From Planctomycetaceae bacterium (GTDB lineage: Bacteria; Planctomycetota; Planctomycetia; Pirellulales; Pirellulaceae), in the NCBI GenBank assembly GCA_002862265.1, contig PKCQ01000405.1, positions 1 to 8,119 of the forward strand: a stretch of DNA of 8,119 nucleotides. The letters run 5' to 3'. Positions 5,501-8,119 of the stretch are shown piece after piece. Within the stretch, counting starts at the first letter, position 1. Each line of letters starts with the position of its first letter. The notes below the pieces were generated by a model. That model was given only the letters and a program-made list of their open reading frames with translations, did no database searches and was not told the DNA's origin. The translations under genes were made by a program, and so were the position numbers.

Positions 5501-5962
5501 CCAGCGGCCCGTGCCACTGCAGCTGATGAAAGCGGTGGCACGGCTGAAGCAGTTCCTCGGACAAACGTACTTCTGCGGCAAATCTTGGGTTTCATCCTTC
5601 CGAGTTTTTCTGTCCTGTTGAGCTTGGATCATCTCAGTTGACCTCGTCTCTGTGAAACCTTACGCTTACGCTCTGTAAGTCCTTGGCTCGAAGCAATTTA
5701 AGTCGATAGCTTGCCAAGTCGACAGGATCTCAGACGTGGGGTCCATCACCTAGCAACCAGTATTTTGGCTGTTCGCACGCGTCGGTCCCAATCCCTTGGC
5801 GGACTTCGTGAAGATCTTTGGTCTACGAGTTGCTCCCGCTAGGATTCCGGCGAAATTCGGTCAAATTGGCGATAAAGATCCGTTCTTTCGATAGGCGTCG
5901 GACACGCCAAGAATCACAGCAACCAAGGCATTAAGCCAACTTAACGATAAGACAAACCAACT
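5479..5962. other. Non-coding gap and presumed leader upstream of secA
   Basis: No credible gene, tRNA or known riboswitch was recognised. It begins with the 3' stem-loops of the small gene. Further on there is a small stem CTTAC-GCTCT-GTAAG (5665-5679) and another GGCGT-CGGAC-ACGCC (5894-5908), 54 bases before the secA start. A weak TTGACC (5638-5643) with TACGCT 17 bases later is the best sigma-70-like pair seen, and it is not convincing. No SecM-like arrest peptide gene is apparent. Confidence 0.45.
5509..5543 (+). terminator. 12-pair stem-loop after the 82-residue gene
   Basis: CCGTGCCACTGC pairs with GCGGTGGCACGG (one G-U pair) around an 11-base loop, 30 bases after the stop. The stem is GC-rich and strong, but no U-tract follows, so it is either a non-canonical terminator or a 3' protective structure. 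Confidence 0.4.
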
Positions 5963-8119
5963 ATGGAAGCATTGGAAAGCATCTGGGAAGGCATTAGCAA
6001 CTTCTTCTCAAGTTTCCTGCAGGGCATCGAGCGACTAGTAACTGGAGTGTTCGGTTCGTCCAACGCGCGCCAGATCAAGCGTTTTGAAGCGATCGTCGAG
6101 AAGATCAACGGATTGGAAGACAGTCTTTCCAAGCTGAGCGATGACGAATTGCCCGGCAAGACAGCTGAGCTTCAGGCGCGGCTGCGCGATGGTGAAACAT
6201 TAGACGACGTATTGGTTGAAGCGTTTGCCTTGTGCCGCGAAGGCGGCAAGCGTTTCCTGAACATGCGTCACTACGATGTGCAGCTCATCGGTGGCATCGT
6301 GTTGCACAACGGCATGATCGCCGAGATGGTCACTGGGGAAGGAAAGACTCTGGTGGCGACGCTCCCAACGTATCTCAATGCTCTAGCTGGTCGCGGTTGC
6401 CATGTAGTGACAGTTAACGACTACCTTGCGCGGCGTGACATGGAGTGGATGGCACCACTTTACATGGGGCTTGGTCTTACTGTCGGAGCCATTCAAGGCG
6501 GCATGTCAAACGACGAACGTCAAGCTGCATACGCCAAGGATATCACCTACGCAACAAACAACGAGCTCGGTTTTGACTATCTTCGCGACAACATGCGTCT
6601 TGCAGCTCGCGATGACGATCGCTTCCCCAAGCACTTGCAGCAGGTGCAAGGACCACTTGCCTTCGCCATCATTGACGAAGTCGACAACATCCTGATCGAC
6701 GAAGCCAGAACACCTCTGATCATAAGCGGCCCCGCTCATGTTGACATCGGCAAGTATGCGGACGCAGACAGAGTCGCTCGCGGGTTAAAGAAAGACGAGC
6801 ACTTCACAGTCAACGAAAAAGACCATACCGTCAACCTGACGGATGAAGGAGTTCGAGCTGCCGAAAAATTGGCTGGTGTCGAGAGCTTTTACACCGCGGG
6901 CAATATGGAATGGCCGCACATGATCGATAACGCTCTGAAGGCACATCATCTATACAAGAAAGATGTCAGCTACGTCGTCAAAGACAACTCCATCGTTATC
7001 GTCGATGACTTTACCGGACGATTGATGGAAGGCCGCCAATGGAGCGATGGCTTGCACCAAGCCGTCGAAGCCAAAGAAGGCGTGAAGATCAAGGAAGAGA
7101 CGCAGACGCTCGCCACGATCACGCTGCAAAACTTCTTCAAGCTCTACACCAAGACCGCAGGTATGACAGGTACCGCGATGACGGAGGCAAACGAATTCTG
7201 GAAGATCTATAAGCTGGATGTGATTGCCATTCCAACGAATCGTGGCCTCCAGCGAATCGAACACGCCGATACGATCTTCCTCACGGAAAAAGAAAAGTAC
7301 GCGGCGGTTGCCGATGATGTCGAACGTGCTTCCAAACTTGATGTAGTTGAACTGAATGACGGCGATGAGCTCGAAGGTGATATCATCAAGGAAGGCGACT
7401 CCGAGCTGACGATCAAGCTCAAGTCACCGCGAGAAGAGCGCAATATCGCCAAGTCAGAAATCGCCGAGATTGACCGTAGCGGTCGCCCTGTTTTGATCGG
7501 AACAGTTTCCATTGAAAAGAGTGAGCACATAAGCCGCCTGCTGGAGCAACGCGGCGTTCCTCACCAAGTCCTCAACGCGAAAGCTCATAAACGCGAGGCG
7601 GACATCGTTGCTCAAGCCGGGCGAAAGGGCGCTGTCACTATCGCCACAAACATGGCTGGTCGTGGTACCGACATTATCTTGGGCGGTAACCCAGAGACGA
7701 TGGCTTGGTCTCAGCTTCAGGACAAATACCCAACGCGTCTGGATGTTCCAAGAGAGGAGTGGGACGGCCTGGTCGAGAAGATCGACTCCGAAGAAAAGTT
7801 GAGTGAGGCCGGTGTCGAAATTCGCGAGATCGGCGGCCTGTACGTAATCGGCACGGAAAGGCACGAGTCGCGACGAATCGACTTGCAGCTCCGTGGTCGT
7901 TGTGGACGACAAGGAGACCCTGGCAGTAGCCGATTCTACCTTTCCCTCGAAGACGACTTGATGCGCATCTTTGCCGGCGACTGGGTTCGCGGGATGATGG
8001 GCAAGCTCGGCATGGGTGAAGGAGAGGCCATCGAGAACACATTCGTGAGCCGTAGAATCACCGCTGCCCAGAAGAAGGTTGAAGAGCGCAACTTTGAAAT
8101 TCGCAAGAACCTGCTCGAA
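5963..8119 (+). CDS. secA: Preprotein translocase ATPase SecA, partial (C-terminus missing)
   Basis: SecA is the cytosolic ATPase that pushes unfolded preproteins through SecYEG. The frame is open for 719 codons to the window edge. Landmarks in order: SecA start-like segment VFGSSNARQIKR near 29-40; MRHYDVQLIGGIVL; Walker A TGEGKT at 124-129; VTVNDYLARRD; DEAD-box motif DEVD at 238-241 followed by LIDEARTPLIISGP; GMTGTA; VLIGTVSIEKSE; MAGRGTDIILGG from 564; QLRGRCGRQGD from 642; and RKNLLE at the edge, corresponding to the early helical scaffold region. Two additions relative to E. coli SecA stand out: about 20 extra N-terminal residues and about 46 extra residues between EKYAAV and GRPVLIG. 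The scaffold, wing and C-terminal zinc tail lie outside the window. The ATG is the first start after in-frame TAA codons at 5942 and 5948, with no visible Shine-Dalgarno. Confidence 0.97.
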   Translation, partial: MEALESIWEGISNFFSSFLQGIERLVTGVFGSSNARQIKRFEAIVEKINGLEDSLSKLSDDELPGKTAELQARLRDGETLDDVLVEAFALCREGGKRFLNMRHYDVQLIGGIVLHNGMIAEMVTGEGKTLVATLPTYLNALAGRGCHVVTVNDYLARRDMEWMAPLYMGLGLTVGAIQGGMSNDERQAAYAKDITYATNNELGFDYLRDNMRLAARDDDRFPKHLQQVQGPLAFAIIDEVDNILIDEARTPLIISGPAHVDIGKYADADRVARGLKKDEHFTVNEKDHTVNLTDEGVRAAEKLAGVESFYTAGNMEWPHMIDNALKAHHLYKKDVSYVVKDNSIVIVDDFTGRLMEGRQWSDGLHQAVEAKEGVKIKEETQTLATITLQNFFKLYTKTAGMTGTAMTEANEFWKIYKLDVIAIPTNRGLQRIEHADTIFLTEKEKYAAVADDVERASKLDVVELNDGDELEGDIIKEGDSELTIKLKSPREERNIAKSEIAEIDRSGRPVLIGTVSIEKSEHISRLLEQRGVPHQVLNAKAHKREADIVAQAGRKGAVTIATNMAGRGTDIILGGNPETMAWSQLQDKYPTRLDVPREEWDGLVEKIDSEEKLSEAGVEIREIGGLYVIGTERHESRRIDLQLRGRCGRQGDPGSSRFYLSLEDDLMRIFAGDWVRGMMGKLGMGEGEAIENTFVSRRITAAQKKVEERNFEIRKNLLE

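Noticed and set aside
5401..5595. Minus-strand 64-residue open frame across the end of the small gene
   Set aside because: It overlaps the better-supported plus-strand gene and its stem-loops, and has low-complexity alanine-rich translation without a ribosome binding site.
7454..7912. Minus-strand 152-residue open frame inside secA
   Set aside because: It is a shadow of SecA; the opposite strand carries intact SecA helicase motifs throughout.

Overview
The window looks like chromosomal DNA from a planctomycete, most likely a Pirellulaceae (Rhodopirellula-like) bacterium. The evidence is a GAF-containing protein fused to an HlyD-type adaptor, a small WYL-like protein, a SecA with extra internal segments, and several genes without a clear Shine-Dalgarno sequence. 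This is a judgement from protein character, not a database match.

Positions 1-4723 are all minus strand. Reading in the direction of transcription, a stand-alone WYL-like protein (4723-4457) is followed by a small low-complexity lipoprotein (4134-3712). Then comes a tight three-gene block: a 724-residue GAF-transmembrane-HlyD protein (TTG start, 3591-1417), a 332-residue periplasmic HlyD-family adaptor (1408-410, only 8 bases later), and the start of a PqqD-like gene that leaves the window (376 to <1). The last gene is probably a membrane M50-type peptidase or transport partner. Together they suggest an envelope export or processing machine whose adaptor carries its own cytosolic sensor domains. 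No ABC or RND pump gene is visible.

Positions 5230-8119 are plus strand: an orphan 82-residue protein (5230-5478), then secA (5963 to >8119), the preprotein translocase motor, cut by the window edge at residue 719. Between the divergent blocks (4724-5229) lies a near-perfect sigma-54 promoter at 5121-5136, overlapped by a perfect 8+8 palindrome and preceded by an 18-base dyad. It would drive the small orphan gene. A compound stem and a 12-pair stem-loop follow that gene.

Points most worth checking are the sensor-adaptor fusion, the sigma-54-driven orphan small protein, and a roughly 46-residue insertion in the second nucleotide-binding region of SecA whose sequence resembles a small Sm/SH3-like beta barrel. 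Nothing supports a CRISPR array, insertion sequence, tRNA or rRNA here.
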